DNA of 64,000 nt from an uncultured Bizionia sp. (GTDB lineage Bacteria; Bacteroidota; Bacteroidia; Flavobacteriales; Flavobacteriaceae), in assembly GCA_947496215.1 (NCBI GenBank), contig CANMCF010000001.1, positions 186,001 through 250,000 of the forward strand, in the 5' to 3' direction. The notes beneath the pieces are model-generated. The model saw nothing but the letters and a program-made list of their open reading frames with translations, did no database searches and was not told the DNA's origin. Position 1 is the stretch's first letter; the number at the start of each line of letters is the position of its first letter. Of this stretch, positions 63,516 to 64,000 are shown piece after piece. The position numbers and the translations under genes are program-made.

Positions 63516-64000
63516 ATGCAGTTCGACAAATATAAAATAAGCCTATTGGAAGCCAACCAGAGCAAGGCCTTCTTTAATTTGATAGATGACAATCGATCGC
63601 GACTTGAAGATTTTTTTGCAGGAACCGTCTCAAAGACGAGAACGCTGGAAGATACCATTGCCTATTGTGAGGAAATAACAAAGCGAATCATCGACAAGAG
63701 TTACTTTCCATATATGATAGTAGATGAGGAAACCAATGCATTTGTTGGATTGATAGATGTGAAAAACATAGATTGGAACGTGCCAAAGGCAGAATTGGGA
63801 TCTTTCATAGCAACAAATTACGAAGGAAAAGGTATTGCCACTGAAGCTACCTCCCTAATTGTGGATCATTTAATTGAGACTCACCATTTCAAAAAATTGC
63901 TATGTCGAGCCAATAGTAGAAACATAGGTAGTGTCAACGTGATTTTAAAAAATGGCTTCGAATTGGAAGGCACCATAAGAAATGATTATAGAACCACAAA
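63516..64000 (+). CDS. GNAT acetyltransferase (3' end beyond window)
   Basis: Partial, about 161 codons visible. Starts MQFDKYKISLLEANQSKAFFNLI and has a RimJ/RimL-type GNAT fold: FVGLIDVKNIDWNVPKAELGSFIATNYEGKGIATEATSLIVDHL with a CoA-binding loop EGKGIATEA and the RANSRNIGSVNVILKNGFELEGTI ending. Substrate unknown (ribosomal-protein N-terminus or small molecule). Located 32 bp after hisIE, so possibly the tail of the his transcript. Confidence 0.88.
   Translation, partial: MQFDKYKISLLEANQSKAFFNLIDDNRSRLEDFFAGTVSKTRTLEDTIAYCEEITKRIIDKSYFPYMIVDEETNAFVGLIDVKNIDWNVPKAELGSFIATNYEGKGIATEATSLIVDHLIETHHFKKLLCRANSRNIGSVNVILKNGFELEGTIRNDYRTT

Overview
The window is chromosomal DNA from a member of the Bacteroidota, almost certainly a (probably marine) Flavobacteriaceae. 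The evidence is: AT-rich sequence; promoters with a TAnnTTTG -7 box; a PorX-type PglZ response regulator and two proteins with type IX secretion (T9SS) C-terminal sorting domains; several CarboxypepD-regulatory-domain TonB receptors; a fused lpxC-fabZ; and several small lineage-specific families (DUF6146, DUF6787-like, DUF4258-like). I cannot name a genus from sequence alone.

Layout. 1-2.5 kb: a TonB receptor with a His/Glu-rich loop (cut by the window edge) preceded by a small His/Cys-rich membrane protein, a likely metal-uptake pair. 2.5-8.2 kb: small membrane and lipoproteins, a DUF937 protein, serA-serC (serine synthesis), a LuxC-type acyl-CoA reductase and a divergent 2[4Fe-4S] ferredoxin. 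8.2-17.2 kb: a secreted lipoprotein and two paralogous TonB receptors that flank ychF and share a duplicated 5' leader. 17.7-23.9 kb: an SRPBCC protein, an EamA transporter and parE-parC (topoisomerase IV). 23.9-27.4 kb: accessory-looking stretch with a secreted YD-like protein, a decayed gene, a lipoprotein and an XRE regulator. A 519-bp spacer with seven TTAC-N4-GTAA palindromes separates the regulator from an M14 carboxypeptidase. 28.6-38.3 kb: Lrp, DinB, aroB, proline dehydrogenase, alanine dehydrogenase, tsaE, porX and an HD hydrolase, plus an overlooked 47-aa gene. 38.3-43.2 kb: lipid A/efp operon (lpxD, lpxC-fabZ, lpxA, efp, second lpxD). 43.4-51.7 kb: sucD, an M16 protease, fabG, a secreted protein, a vWA membrane protein and a prohibitin-like protein. 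52.5-55.7 kb: a T9SS-type operon (BNR/sialidase-like protein, lipoprotein, M28 peptidase). 55.9-63.5 kb: a complete histidine operon hisGDCBHAF-IE, preceded by an 18-codon His-rich leader peptide and terminator, i.e. a classical attenuator. A GNAT acetyltransferase runs off the right end.

Most of the window is ordinary core metabolism. The parts most worth a second look are the XRE operator array, the His attenuator, the His-rich receptor cassette, the out-of-frame small gene at 34.6-34.8 kb and the pseudogene at 25.3-25.8 kb. I saw no tRNA, rRNA, CRISPR array, insertion sequence or prophage.
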